A DNA stretch of 64,000 bases, taken from the NCBI GenBank assembly GCA_009823395.1, contig CM020513.1, positions 7,197,001 to 7,261,000 on the forward strand, in the 5' to 3' direction. A program made the translations under genes and the position numbers. Under the pieces are notes generated by a model, which was not told where the DNA came from, searched no databases, and worked only from the letters and a program-made list of their open reading frames with translations. This stretch comes from Thamnaconus septentrionalis (taxonomy: Eukaryota; Chordata; Actinopteri; Tetraodontiformes; Monacanthidae). Numbering within the stretch: position 1 is the stretch's first letter; every line of letters begins with the position of its first letter. Positions 46,148-56,533 of the stretch are shown piece by piece.

Positions 46148-46863
46148 ATAAATGCACACGCACATACGTGCATGCACACACAGACGCGCGCATGTGCGCA
46201 CACATGGCGGAAAAGCAAAGCCAATCGATCCAGATTGCTCAATTTGGAGACTCGACTGATTTCTACCTGAAAATGAACATTGACGGGACGCCGCACTCTC
46301 AGGTTCAGCCAGAGGGGGCGACGTTCTGTGAGCAGTCTGTCCCGAGAGGTGACGGTCGACTTCACACGCCTCCCTCGGCCCCTCGCTCGCTCCCCCGCTC
46401 CCCCCCTCTCTCCCTCTCGCTCATTAGCGCCGCTTGTTATCCCGTTCCAGCAGCGCTCGGCTGATCGGACGTCTGCTCGCCTCACCGACTTCCATATCTT
46501 TATTTATTTATTTATTTATTAACTTATTTATTCCGTGGTTTTGGCGATGAGGGTGATAATGGGCGGTGCGCGCTCTTCACGCCCACGCCGTTTCCTGCTC
46601 GCTGAGCATGGCTTGCAGGGGGAGGGGGATGGGAGAGGAAGCGGGGGATGGGGGGGGGTGAGGAAGCGGGGGGGTGGGGAGGGCGGGGGGTGTTTGTTGC
46701 CTTCCGGGCCCCCCCGTCTCCGGCGGAAGCCGGCTGAGAGGTTCGGCTTCACGTCGGGGGACGCTTGACTGCACAGCGCCGCCCCTGTGGCGGACGCGTC
46801 CATCTCAGCGAGGACGTGAGTGGGAGGGACGTTCTGAAGATCTGAGCAGCACATTAAATAAAA

Positions 46864-46933
<70 letters not shown>

Positions 46934-46948
46934 TGCCTGTCTGTCTGT

Positions 46949-46993
<45 letters not shown>

Positions 46994-47408
46994 TGTCTGC
47001 CTGCCTGCCTGCCTGCCTGTCTGTTGGTCCAGCTGAATTAATCTGGTGTGGCTGGTCGGGACTTGGCCCAGGTTTGACCGATCAACCAATGACCATTCAG
47101 TCACACCCTGGGCAAAACCGGCTTCCGCACGCGGAGGTCAGGTCAGAAGGTGAGAAGGTCAACCTGCCATCTGAACTCTGAAGCCTGCACCTGCTGGCGG
47201 CTCGCTGGCTCCCCCCGGTGGCAGAGAAGGAATCCGACTGGTCAGGAAGCGGCTGCGTGCGTGGCTCCGCCTTTTTTCCAGGACGGTTAGTGGGCGTCGG
47301 CCTCACCTGGTTCCCAACCAGCTGATTGATTTGATTCCTCTGCAGCCAGAGAGATTTTTTTCTCTTCTCTGTTGCTCCAGGAATGTTGCCAGTATCTGTC
47401 CTTTTTTT

Positions 47409-47487
<79 letters not shown>

Positions 47488-47670
47488 TTCACGGAGCCTC
47501 GGCTCTTCCTCCGCTGAGTCGTGGGCGCCCAAAGCGTTCCACCGGAATGTTACCGAATCCCTTTTAAGCGGGCGGCCGAGTGGCACTAACACGGAGCGAC
47601 GGCAGAGCAGCGGCGTGGCGGTGGGTGGTGGGCGGGGCCGACGGTGGACTGTTGCTTCCCAGACACACAG

Positions 47671-47708
<38 letters not shown>

Positions 47709-48495
47709 CTCCCCCCGGTGCCACTCGCCTGTCCCCGCCCCCCTCGTCTCCTCTGCGGGGGCCACTTCCTGTCAGACGGCCAGAGAGAGAGAGACTAAAA
47801 GCGCTGGATGTCTTGCGGTCCCTGAACACCTCGTCAACATGATCCAGGAAAGATCTGATCCGTCAGCCAGCCGTCCTGCTGGGGCTCCCCCTGCTGGTGG
47901 CTGGGTGTTGCGTTATTGCGACTCATTCATTTCATTTCTTGAAATTAAACTCTGCAATTTCTCCAGTATTTATACTGAAGAGGGATGGGAGTAGTTGGGT
48001 GGGGGGGGGGGGGGGCGCAGACAGACCTGCTGTCCTCAGTGCGCCGTCGCCCCCTGCTGCCTGCTCGGAGACACTGCAGCCACCGAAGTCTGACTGGAAG
48101 TAATTCCATCAGGGAGAGGAAGAAAAACTGATTGACGTAATACCTCTGTCTGCCTCTAGAGCCTGGGTGTCAAAGTCTGGCCTGTGGGCCAAATTTGGCC
48201 AGCAGTTTATTTAATTTGGCCCGTGAGGCAACACAAAATCTGACCCGCACGTGCACCGCGAAAACTACAGATCCCAGCAGGTATTTTGGTGCATCAATCA
48301 GGACAAGATGTTGATCGAGGGATATTATTGTTCTGACTTCATTGGTTTATTGTTGTTTGGTTGGTTTTTTTGTTTTTTAAATGTATTATTAGCCTGTGGA
48401 AAAAGGTTACAGTTGAAATTTAAATTAGAAGGCCCCACCGTGGGGGTGAACCTGTCGCTGTTCTCCTGCCTGACCATTGACCTCTGACCTTTTCC

Positions 48496-48526
<31 letters not shown>

Positions 48527-48795
48527 CTTCTTCTTCTCCCTCCTCCCACAGCCGGGAGACTTCCTGAAGATCTTCAACCTGCGTGCTCTCCCGGCGGCCT
48601 CCAGCAAGGCGGAGGGCCTGGCCGGCAGCCAGACGAAGGAGGCGGACGCCAGTCACCTGACCTTCCACCTGCACGGCGGCACGGCGTTCGGCCGCGGCAT
48701 TCGCGTCCTCCCAAAGAGCAGCCCTGACGTCCAGAAGATGATGAGGTCTGGCAGGAGACCAGGGGTCAAGGGTCAACCTCGCTGAGATAACTAAC

Positions 48796-48826
<31 letters not shown>

Positions 48827-49133
48827 CTTCTTTCTTCTTCTTCACGGCCTCCTCAGGGACATGGAGCCGCTGCTCCAGCGAGGAGAGCCCAGCGACGAGG
48901 AGGTGCTGGAGGTGTGGTGCACGCCTCCCGAGTTCCCAGCAGGTGAGGAGACCAGAGGGGCCCGTCAGTGGCACCTCACCTCAGTCCCCTCCTCTGACCT
49001 TCTGGACCTGATGTTCTACCTCCATACCTGCAGGTGGCGCCGTGCCGCTTGACTTTTAAATCCCAACGGTTTCCCAGGACCATGTTTTATTTAGCCGGAA
49101 GCTCGGCTCCGCTTCCAGACTGTCACCAGACAC

Positions 49134-49176
<43 letters not shown>

Positions 49177-51219
49177 ATGTCTGTCTGGCTCAGGCATGGG
49201 CAAACTACGGTCCAAGGGCCATGTTTGGCCCGTTAAGCTTTGATTCCGGCTTACCAAACTTGAAGAAGTTATTTTATTAGTGATTAATTAATAGAATAGC
49301 TGTATTTCATCTTTTTTTCCGCAGTGTTTTAAGAGTAATTTTAATAAAGAGCTAAATACCACGGCCTTCAAATACAGATAATTTGTTGTAACACATGTTG
49401 TAGGGCATGTTTTCTAAATATCCCATAATATATTTTTTTGGGTTACCAAAACACTTCATCCATCTGCACCTGCAGAGCCCCAGATCTTTGTTTTGTGCTC
49501 AGAGGAACCTTAGACCTGAACTCTGGCTCCCCCCTCAGGATGTAGTTGGTAGTTTAACATGATCAACAAGTGAGTGAACATCTTAACTGAGTTCACCGAA
49601 GGACGATAACGAGGGCGTTCGGCCGTAAAGCTCAACCCCTCGGACACTTAATCCTCGTTAAATGTAGCGTAAAGATTTATTCTCGTGATAGTCGCAACTT
49701 TATGGTTATGTGACGGCTTATTGTCACAACACAACTTTATTTGGTGGACAATGACTTTAAGGTTATTTTTTTATATTACCCAGTGTTTGGACTTTGGTCC
49801 CGTCCTCATCCGCCTACCAGTGTGACAGCACGTTACCGCAGTCAGGCCATCTGGTGGCTACTGGCGGTACTACAACAGCAGGTGGCGCTTTCTCCTCCTT
49901 GAAGTTTAGTCTCAAACAGACGGACAGACGGACGGAGGGTGAGGGGGTCACCTGGAGGTGTTCATGACGGTGCTCTCTGACCTTCTTTCTCATCTGTTTC
50001 TTTGTGCAGGTGCTGAACAGGTGCAGATCAGTTCAGGTATGAAACGGCGTCAGTCAGCGCCTGAGATCACAACAGCAGCAGCACTAACGCTGCTCCAGCT
50101 GAGTCAGGATGTCCTCTAACCTGTGTGTGTGTGTCTGTGTCTGTGTCTGTGTCTGTGTCTGTGTGTCTTAGAGCGACGCTGCTCCCATGACGCCCAGCAG
50201 GTGACGCTGTCGGAGCTCAAGCACTCCGGTCCGGGCGGCTTCCACCACGTCAGGGTCCAGCTCAAGTCCTTTGAGCCACAGCGCCTCCACCAGGCCCTGA
50301 AGCTCTACTGCAGCAAGTGTTGCAGCATGTGAGTGGTCTGGAGCGCTGACCTTTGACCCCTGTTTTTTTTTTTTTTTTTATAATGAGGTTATTTGTTATC
50401 AGGGCTGTAAGTTGGTTACCTGGAGATTCTTTGAACTTTTTTATGATCTTTGATGGTTTAATAATTTTTAACTTGCTACATTTTAGTTTGGTAGCGGTTT
50501 TGTGGATAGTTTCCCTTTAAAAATTATATATTTATAGAGAAAATGTTGGACATTTATTTTGTAGGACACAATTCAAATCAATAATTTCAATAGTTTCTAT
50601 TTCTAGTCATGGTAAAAAAGTGGGTTGGCGTTTTTATTTTTGTGACTTCATGATGGAGAGAAAAATAATGTGGGTGGGTGGAGTCCACCAGTTGAGAAGC
50701 ACTGGCCGGTGCAACACCTCCTGCAAAATCCTTTTCACTCCGATCAGGCGCGACGTCCCAGACGAGGAGCAGCTGGCTGCCGTTTTCTCAGCTTCGTCCG
50801 GTAAGCCGGGGTGCAGTGGACCACCCTGGACCTGCTCCGGGCAGGCCGACCTCCCCGGCGGGTCCCCGGGGTCCCCGGCCCGAGCTCTGTCCATCCACCT
50901 GTCCACCCAGCTGGTGTGCGAGGGCAAAACCAAGGAGCTCCTCCTACTGGAAGGTGAGTGAAGCGTTCCACCGTCCAACGCAGGCAGCGGGAGGCGCCCC
51001 CTGCTGACTGTGACTGTGTTGCAGGCGCCACCCTGCAGGAAACCAGCCGCTTGGCCTCGGTCTACAGCAACGTCATTCCTGTGACATCATCGGGAGGTCA
51101 CATGACTCTGCTGGACCTGTCGGCGCCCTTCCTGTTCAGAGGCAGGAAGAGGTTCTACGGGTGGGTGGCAACGCCGAGGAAGGAGAGGGACTCCGCAAAT
51201 GAGGATGCGTGCAGGTGTT

Positions 51220-51272
<53 letters not shown>

Positions 51273-52213
51273 ACAGGTGTAGACGGTGCTCTAGCGCCAC
51301 ACTGAGGGAGCCTTACATCGAAGGACAGGATAGCATTGATGAGAAGTCTGTCTCAGAGGGTGAGTGACAAGCAGTATCTACTGCCCTCCTGTGGTCAAGA
51401 TGAAACAGACCTTGACCTTGACCTTGACCTCTGACCCATGACCCCTCTTTGTCACTGGCAGTGCTCGGCGTGGAGCTGCTGCAGTTTGTCCTGCTGATGA
51501 AGCTCCAGCTGCAGGACGCTACTGACACGCTGGAGGTTTTCCTGTGGAGGGACGCAGTGAGTTCAGGGTGTTGCCGCCCCCTTGTGGTGGGCCAAGGGAG
51601 ACAAATTTTAAAACATTTAAAAAAATAATAATAATAAAAAAAAGCTGCGCTGATGGTGGTGGCCGGCTTTCTTTCCCATCAGGAGTTGTTCTTCGGCGTC
51701 TCCGCAGAAGAAGCAGCGACCAATCAGGAGGCTCAGGATGTCATCTCCCAGACCATGGATTCCCTCTGTCCACCAGGGGGCAGCGCTGGTACGTGTGGCA
51801 AACAAATAAAAGAATAACTGCTGTTTTCAATTGGGCCCGTGAATAAGAAGCTCAGTTAACCAGCATATGTGATGTGGTTGGTTGCTTGGTGGAAGTTGAC
51901 TTCCTGCCCCGATCATACAACTGGCCAATCACAGGCAGCCCCAGCCTTCAATAAAATGCTATCAGGGCCTTGTGCCCAAAACCAAGGAGGAGCTTAAGTG
52001 GCAATGCTGCAGCCGGCCACCATGAGGCGATAGACTGGTTTGTTGAGTTTCACTGCAGAGGTAAGAGTTTGTGTTTGCGTGTCCCCAGATGCACCGCCGT
52101 GGCTTCAGGTGTGTGTGGCATCCTACCTGGACGGCGACAGGAAACAGACCTGCCACCAGATCTGCCACACCTCCGTCGTCGGGGCGCCCTCTGCTGGGGC
52201 GGAGCTACCGTGA
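41632..52213 (+). CDS. pot1: Protection of telomeres 1, shelterin single-stranded telomeric DNA-binding protein, with N-terminal extension
   Basis: Exons: 41632-41751, 41859-41931, 42082-42167, 42291-42398, 43514-43579, 43672-43698, 44384-44516, 44623-44753, 44834-45127, 45929-46087, 48552-48745, 48857-48942, 50010-50036, 50172-50328, 50748-50953, 51025-51160, 51277-51359, 51462-51556, 51683-51788, 52089-52213. Every junction agrees in phase, giving 803 residues (human 634). POT1 binds TTAGGG overhangs through two OB folds and TPP1 through its C-terminal half, protecting chromosome ends. Visible: OB1 (VVVNVYGVVVF, VGDIIRLHRVKV), OB2 (SYFDLTCQLLAKA, VWDGTR, FHLHGG, GRGIRVLP), C-terminal OB3 with zinc-ribbon Cys pairs YCSKCC and GCRRCSS, LLDLSAPFL and the final PWLQVCVASY, QICH. 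Residues about 1-160 precede the human start; residues 35-132 look like one more OB fold. The coding exon begins at an acceptor at 41618, 13 bases before ATG. Exons 5, 6 and 13 are the least certain. Confidence 0.92.
41980..42071. repeat. (CT)n microsatellite before pot1 exon 3
   Basis: About 45 pure CT units immediately upstream of the acceptor TCTCCAG at 42081, so the repeat forms the polypyrimidine tract. Confidence 0.97.
42429..43433. mobile_element. hAT-like non-autonomous element in pot1 intron 4
   Basis: Ends TAGGGCTGCAACGATTCGTCGAC and, reversed, TAGGGCTGCAACTAACGACTA: terminal inverted repeats with subterminal GTCGAC/AGTCGAC motifs. It sits inside a CA run; the flanks ACACACAC and ACACGCAC fit an 8-base duplication, but the repeat context makes that uninformative. 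The interior has no coding capacity. Confidence 0.85.
43699..43755. repeat. (GT)n directly abutting a pot1 donor
   Basis: The predicted exon 6 ends ...ACCATG and the next bases are an uninterrupted GT run of about 28 units, so the donor GT is the first unit of the microsatellite. Confidence 0.9.
43870..44078. repeat. Two long (GT)n runs in pot1 intron 6 flanking a duplicated segment
   Basis: GT runs at 43871-43936 and 44022-44076. The bases between them (43950-44022) repeat the segment at 40868-40945. Confidence 0.93.
44517..44600. repeat. (GT)n directly abutting a pot1 donor
   Basis: Exon 7, which starts OB1, ends GGGACAG and is followed without any gap by about 42 GT units. The entire 106-base intron is this run plus a short polypyrimidine/acceptor end. 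Confidence 0.95.
45185..45850. repeat. AGC/AGT trinucleotide array in pot1 intron 9
   Basis: About 660 bases of AGC and AGT triplets with a recurring interruption CAGTCACAGTAGGAACAG appearing about eight times. Long open frames (poly-Ser, poly-Ala/Val, poly-Leu) across it are artefacts. It sits between the exons for the end of OB1 and the start of the VWDGT block of OB2. Confidence 0.97.
46104..48551. other. Pot1 intron 10, repeat-rich
   Basis: Largest pot1 intron within the coding region. It holds a CA run (46104-46142), a (TTTA)n run (about 46499-46520), GC-rich sequence at 46550-46800, a (CCTG)n array (46863-47020), a (CT)n run (47413-47486), a (GA)n run (47671-47702), poly-G (about 47999-48016), a repeat end (about 48163-48250, TGGCCTGTGGGCCAAATTTGG) and a (CTT)n run (48497-48537) abutting the acceptor. 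No exon recognised. Confidence 0.8.
46863..47020. repeat. (CCTG)n tetranucleotide array
   Basis: About 38 CTGC/CTGT units in pot1 intron 10. Confidence 0.97.
48797..48842. repeat. (CTT)n before pot1 exon 12
   Basis: About 14 CTT units form the polypyrimidine tract of the acceptor at 48856. A matching (CTT)n run precedes the previous exon (48497-48537). Confidence 0.95.
49133..49186. repeat. (TCTG)n tetranucleotide repeat
   Basis: About 13 TCTG units in pot1 intron 12, immediately left of the MITE at 49190. Confidence 0.95.
49190..49465 (-). mobile_element. MITE of the GGGCAAAC family, copy 4 of 4
   Basis: Begins TCAGGCATGGGCAAACTACGG, contains AACTTGAAGAAGTTATTTTATT and GTGTTTTAAGAGTAATTTTAATAAAGAGC, and ends GGGTTACCAAAACACTTCATCC. 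Same orientation as the 28576 copy; it lies in pot1 intron 12. Confidence 0.75.
51218..51271. repeat. (GT)n adjacent to the pot1 exon 17 acceptor
   Basis: GT run of about 26 units ending five bases before the acceptor TCACAG (51271-51276). The usual pyrimidine tract is replaced by the GT run. Confidence 0.93.
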
Positions 52214-52358
52214 CTCCGCCTCTCACATAGAGGCCAACCTTGGGTCCTACATTCTGTTGTTTAACTTTAGTTTTTCTTTAAAAGTAAACTATTTATTTTT
52301 TGATGTAAAGTTGGCAAAGAGATGATTCTGTTGTTTTTATAAACAGTTTATGTATGTA

Positions 52359-52370
52359 AATAAAAATAAA
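52359..52370 (+). terminator. Poly(A) signal of pot1
   Basis: AATAAAAATAAA, with two overlapping candidates, about 146 bases after the stop at 52211-52213. Confidence 0.7.
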
Positions 52371-52385
52371 AAACAAGAAAAACAA

Positions 52386-52500
52386 TCCTTTTTTTTCAAC
52401 CTTTTTTGAGCCACAGCACCTTTTTTACATTGAAAAATCCCATGGCACACCACCAACCAAAATCGTTATAAAATGACACTTTTTTAGCCTGACAATGGGA
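52386..52500 (+). repeat. Dispersed repeat, copy 2 of 2 (partner at 28440)
   Basis: Shares long blocks with 28440-28560 in the same order and orientation, including CCCATGGCACACCACCAA and TATAAAATGACACTTTTTT. Confidence 0.75.
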
Positions 52501-53091
52501 AACCTGGTGCTAGAAAAACACAGATCTTATCAACTGTCAAAATGTGGGAGTTGAAAACTAACTGGGCCTGGTGTAATGCAGCCACAGGGCGCTAGATGGC
52601 GACATGGGCAAGATAAAAGTTCTCATTTAATGGAATGCGTCAGATTTAAACTTTGATTCGATGTTTCGGCAACTTGTTATTGGCCCTGACGGTTTGTTGG
52701 AAAAGATTGATGAGGTGATTGATCCAGTTGTTTACATCAGCTGATGATGAGATGTTTGTGGTTGTTGGTGTTGATGTAGTTGTTGTTGCGTGACCCAGAC
52801 TGGACTGACTTCCGTGCCTGTTGACCAGACTGGTCCCACACTCTCCAGTCAGCTGGTCCCAGTGCGGTGCTCGGCTGATGAGCGGCTGTGCGGGCGGAGG
52901 TGGGCGTTCCCCACAAACGGGCTCCTCCCCACCGATCCCACCCGCCGCGGTGCCTGAGAAGTGGGACTGAGGGGTCGAGGGCGGAGGGCGGCTGTGGAAA
53001 CCCTCAGTTGTTCGGTGGAAGCGGGTCAGAAATGGACCGAACCGGCCGGAAGACGCTTGTTCTGCCGGGTTAGACTCGCCGACCGGCCGCC
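52501..53091. promoter_or_regulatory. pot1-gpr37 intergenic region with GC-rich gpr37 promoter side
   Basis: AT-rich to about 52800, then increasingly CpG-rich up to the gpr37 start. TATA or initiator elements are not clear. The distance from pot1 stop to gpr37 start is only 878 bases. Confidence 0.45.
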
Positions 53092-54596
53092 ATGCTGCCT
53101 TTCCTCTCGGTGCTCCTGGTTCTGGGGCTCTGGGTCGCCTCTGCCGGTGCCGCCGCTGCCTCCTCCTCCGGGCCCCGATCCGAACTCTCCGGGCCGGACT
53201 GGGCTGAGCTCAACCCGGGATGGGGCTTACCACACGCGCCGCCACCGCTCCGCGCCGCGCGTAAAAGCGACGCGCAACTTGGAGCGTTACGCACGGAGGA
53301 GGCGGACGAGCCGGAGGAACTTCCCCTGCTGCGAAGCCCCAGAGCCCGCAGGGATGCTCCGCCCGCCGCCGCCGCCGCCGCCATGGCCCAGCAGGACGGG
53401 CCGCCGCTAGGCTTCAACGCCTCGGACCCCCTGGAGCAGGAAGTGGAAGAGGATGTGCAGGAGGAAGAGGAGCTCCCCGACCTCACCCCGCCGCCCTCCT
53501 CGGTAAACACCCGGCGGAAGCGGGTGAGGAACCCCTTCTACCCGCTGGGCGCCGAGGCCTACGCGGCCTACGCCGTCCTGGCGGCGGCAGCCATCATCTT
53601 CAGCCTGGGCATCCTGGGCAACATGTCACTCATGTGCATCGTGTGTCACAACTACCACATGAGGAGCATCTCCAACTCGCTGCTGGCCAACCTGGCGCTC
53701 TGGGACTTCACCGTCATCTTCTTCTGCCTGCCGCTGGTGGTCTTCCACCAGCTCACCAAACACTGGCTGCTGGGTCAGGCCTCCTGCACCGTCATCCCCT
53801 ACCTGGAGGTGAGTGTGGGGGCGGGGCGGGGCTAGGCTGGGAGTACCACCTGTACGAGCCTGTAGGAGTCTGTAGCAGCATCACTTCAGAGTCTGGTCCA
53901 GCAGAACAGAAGAAATTGGCTGCAACCAGCTGGCGTTTGTTCACATGAATCGGCCAATCAGATGGCAGGGAGTTAGTCAGTGGGAACAGCCCAGTGATAC
54001 CATGTATGTATTTTATAAAACGCTGCCAGATTTCCTCCCAGTGGTCCCAGTTAATTTTACACTGGAGAAATTAACACTATTAACAGTATAATAATGATAA
54101 TATTTTCATGTTGTTCATTCTTTCAGATGTTGCCATCATTCAGGTCACATAACTCAGCTGTTGGTGTGTCTTGGGGATGCTTCCCCCATGCTGCAGGAGT
54201 GTGAGCTTTGACAGTGATCTCACAAAGGGCACTGACACTCGCACAGTTTAGTCGTAACCACACCCGCAGCCGGGTGTTGGCTCCACCCTCTCCGCCTTTC
54301 TGCCCCACCAGCCTTGTTTTGCTTGTGGCTGGAAGGTTTTTCTGGAAGGTGAGTTTTTAGCAGCAGGCTGTAAACAGAGGGCTAAACAATCAGCTGCTGC
54401 CTGGAGGTCTGCAGGTCTGGAGGTCTCCGGGCAGCCGCTTGTTTACACCACGACAGGTTTTGTGGGAGGAGTCGACTCTTTTAAATTGGGTTTAACACCA
54501 AGCGTCTCTAATCTGAATCGACGGGATGACACCTGCTGTCCAATCAGAGAGCAGTTGAGGATTAATGAGGAGTTGCTCAGACTGAGATTAGAGGCC

Positions 54597-54664
<68 letters not shown>

Positions 54665-54723
54665 AATCAGGTCTGACATAAGATGTGGTTTTAATTTGTT
54701 GTTGGTCCAGTTTGCCCTCCCCC

Positions 54724-54779
<56 letters not shown>

Positions 54780-55886
54780 TCTCATTCTTGCCCATTTGCT
54801 TTCCCATGCGTCCCCTTCAGCACCCAATGGTCCTAAGCTCAGCATGTGGAGCTGCAGGCCCTGAATCAATTCTTTACAAACAAGTTAGGATTTTCCCCCA
54901 GTGGCAACACTTGGTACTGCAGTTGAACCCTGCCTCCTCACTGCCCCTTGCTGGTTCTCGGTGCCCTCTTCCTTCCAGACTATTAACCCGAGCGTCTCTC
55001 CCCCACCCAGGTGGCCTCTCTCGGGGTCACGACCTTCACACTGTGCGCCCTCTGCATCGACCGCTTCCGCGCCGCCGCCACCGACGTCCTGACGCCCTAC
55101 GAGACGACGGAGGGCTGGGCGTCCACGGTGGCAAAGTTGGCCGTCATTTGGGTGGGCGCCCTGCTGCTGGCGCTGCCCGAGCTGCTGATCCGGCAGCTGG
55201 CGAGCGAGGAGGGCGACGCCCCCGAGGCGCCGCCGTGCCAGCGATGCGAACTGCGCGTGTCCACGCAGCTGCCCGACGGCCTCTACGTCCTGGGCCTGAC
55301 CTACGACGGCGCCCGCCTCTGGTGGTACTTCGGCTGCTACTTCTGCCTGCCCACGCTCTTCACCATCTGCAGCTCGCTGGCCACGGCCCGCCGGATCCGC
55401 GCGCGCCGGCGGGCCTGCAGCGCCGGTGGATCCGGCGGCCCCGGCGCCCGCAGCAGGAAGCAACTGCGGCTGGAGAGCCAGATGAACTGCGCCGTGGTGG
55501 CGCTGGCCATCCTCTACGGCTTCTGCATGGTCCCCGAGAACATCTGCAACATCGTGGCCGTGTACATGGCGGCCAGCGTCTCCCGCAGGGCGCTGGACGT
55601 GCTGCGCCTGCTGGGCCAGCTGCTGCTCTTCTGCCGGGCGGCCGCCACGCCGCCGCTGCTCTTCGGCATGTGCCGGCCGTTCCGGCGCGCCGCGATTGAC
55701 TGCTGCTGCTGCTGCTGGCAGGAGTGCCAGGATCCGCCCGCTGCCGACACGCCCACCGACGCGCACAACGGCCACGACCACGGCCGCGGGCGCCGCCGCC
55801 CATCGCGGGGTGAGTCGGCTGCCACAGAGCTGGAACTCCCGCCGCTCCGCAGGGCGCCGTCCAGCACGGTGGGCACCCACTGCTGA
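53092..55886 (+). CDS. gpr37: Prosaposin-receptor-like GPCR GPR37, complete, two coding exons
   Basis: Exons 53092-53808 and 55011-55886, joined in phase, give 530 residues (human GPR37 about 613; the difference is in the N-terminal ectodomain). Order: signal peptide ([19 protein letters not shown]), acidic Pro-rich ectodomain with one N-glycosylation site (GFNASD), a furin-type site RRKR at residues 141-144, then seven membrane segments from about residue 155. Family marks: [39 protein letters not shown] (DRF instead of DRY), [20 protein letters not shown], a cytoplasmic CCCCCWQEC cluster (palmitoylation in the family) and the C-terminus TVGTHC, whose last residues are a PDZ ligand in mammals. 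The single intron falls within TM3, as in mammals. GPR37 is a class A receptor of glia and neurons linked to parkin; its ligand is debated. GPR37L1 was considered, but the tail and position next to pot1 favour gpr37. Confidence 0.95.
54598..54777. repeat. (CA)n and (GT)n pair in the gpr37 intron
   Basis: CA run at 54598-54662 and GT run at 54727-54775, 65 bases apart and complementary, so the intron RNA could form a long hairpin. Confidence 0.95.
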
Positions 55887-56527
55887 GAGGTGGGTGGAGC
55901 TTCCCTTCCCAAAGGCCCATTCTGTTGGATTCCATCCGTTTGGTTCGACAAAAGAGAGTCGTTCACCGATGTTTGGTTCACATAAATCTGAGCCATTCCT
56001 TTATATTGAGTCGTTTGTAATGAGACAGGTGACTCGGGCGTCATTCACGTCGGCGGAACTGCTCCACTTTTAGCTCACCAGTGTTTTCCCAGAATCTGCA
56101 CTTGGTTCTTAAATGTAGTTTTTGTCTTTTAGTTAAGTTAAAAAACTGATTTAATTTTTTTGGACCTTTGCACTGAGGAAACAAGTCCTTTTAGCACCAC
56201 GTTCTGCCAGTCGGAATCTAGAATCTAGATCAAAGTGACTCCTGAGCCGTCTGATCTGAAGACCCAGCTGTTCAGGTCGTTTGGATGTTTTTTTTTCTGG
56301 TTTCCTCCTTCCACTCAGTCGAGCCGTTCAGCTGTTTGCGTTTGTTTCTCTCTTCGCACTTTTGTTTATAAGCTCGGAACAGCATCAACGTCACTTTTAA
56401 ATGTAGATTTTTTTTTGACTTTTTGATTTTGTTTTTCTTTTAAAAAACTGGACTAAAAGGGGAAGGAGTCGGGAAAATCTAGCAGAACTGTTTAGCTCTC
56501 ATGTTCTCCAGCTGTTTCACTCATAAA

Positions 56528-56533
56528 AATAAA
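56528..56533 (+). terminator. Possible poly(A) signal of gpr37
   Basis: AATAAA about 640 bases after the stop. Other AT-rich hexamers occur further on, so the real site is uncertain. Confidence 0.4.

Noticed and set aside
46863..47036. Open frames of Leu-Pro-Ala-Cys or Arg-Gln-Ala-Gly repeats
   Set aside because: They are translations of the (CCTG)n array in a pot1 intron.
50801..50830. A further pot1 intron within 50748-50953 (GTAAGC ... GTGCAG)
   Set aside because: The donor-like GTAAGC at 50801 and acceptor-like GTGCAG would put the next segment out of frame; reading straight through keeps phase and leads into LVCEGKTKELLLLEG, which matches the family.
54728..55699. 323-codon plus and 331-codon minus frames over gpr37 exon 2
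   Set aside because: Shadow frames of a GC-rich exon; the frame 55011-55886 carries the GPR37 motifs.
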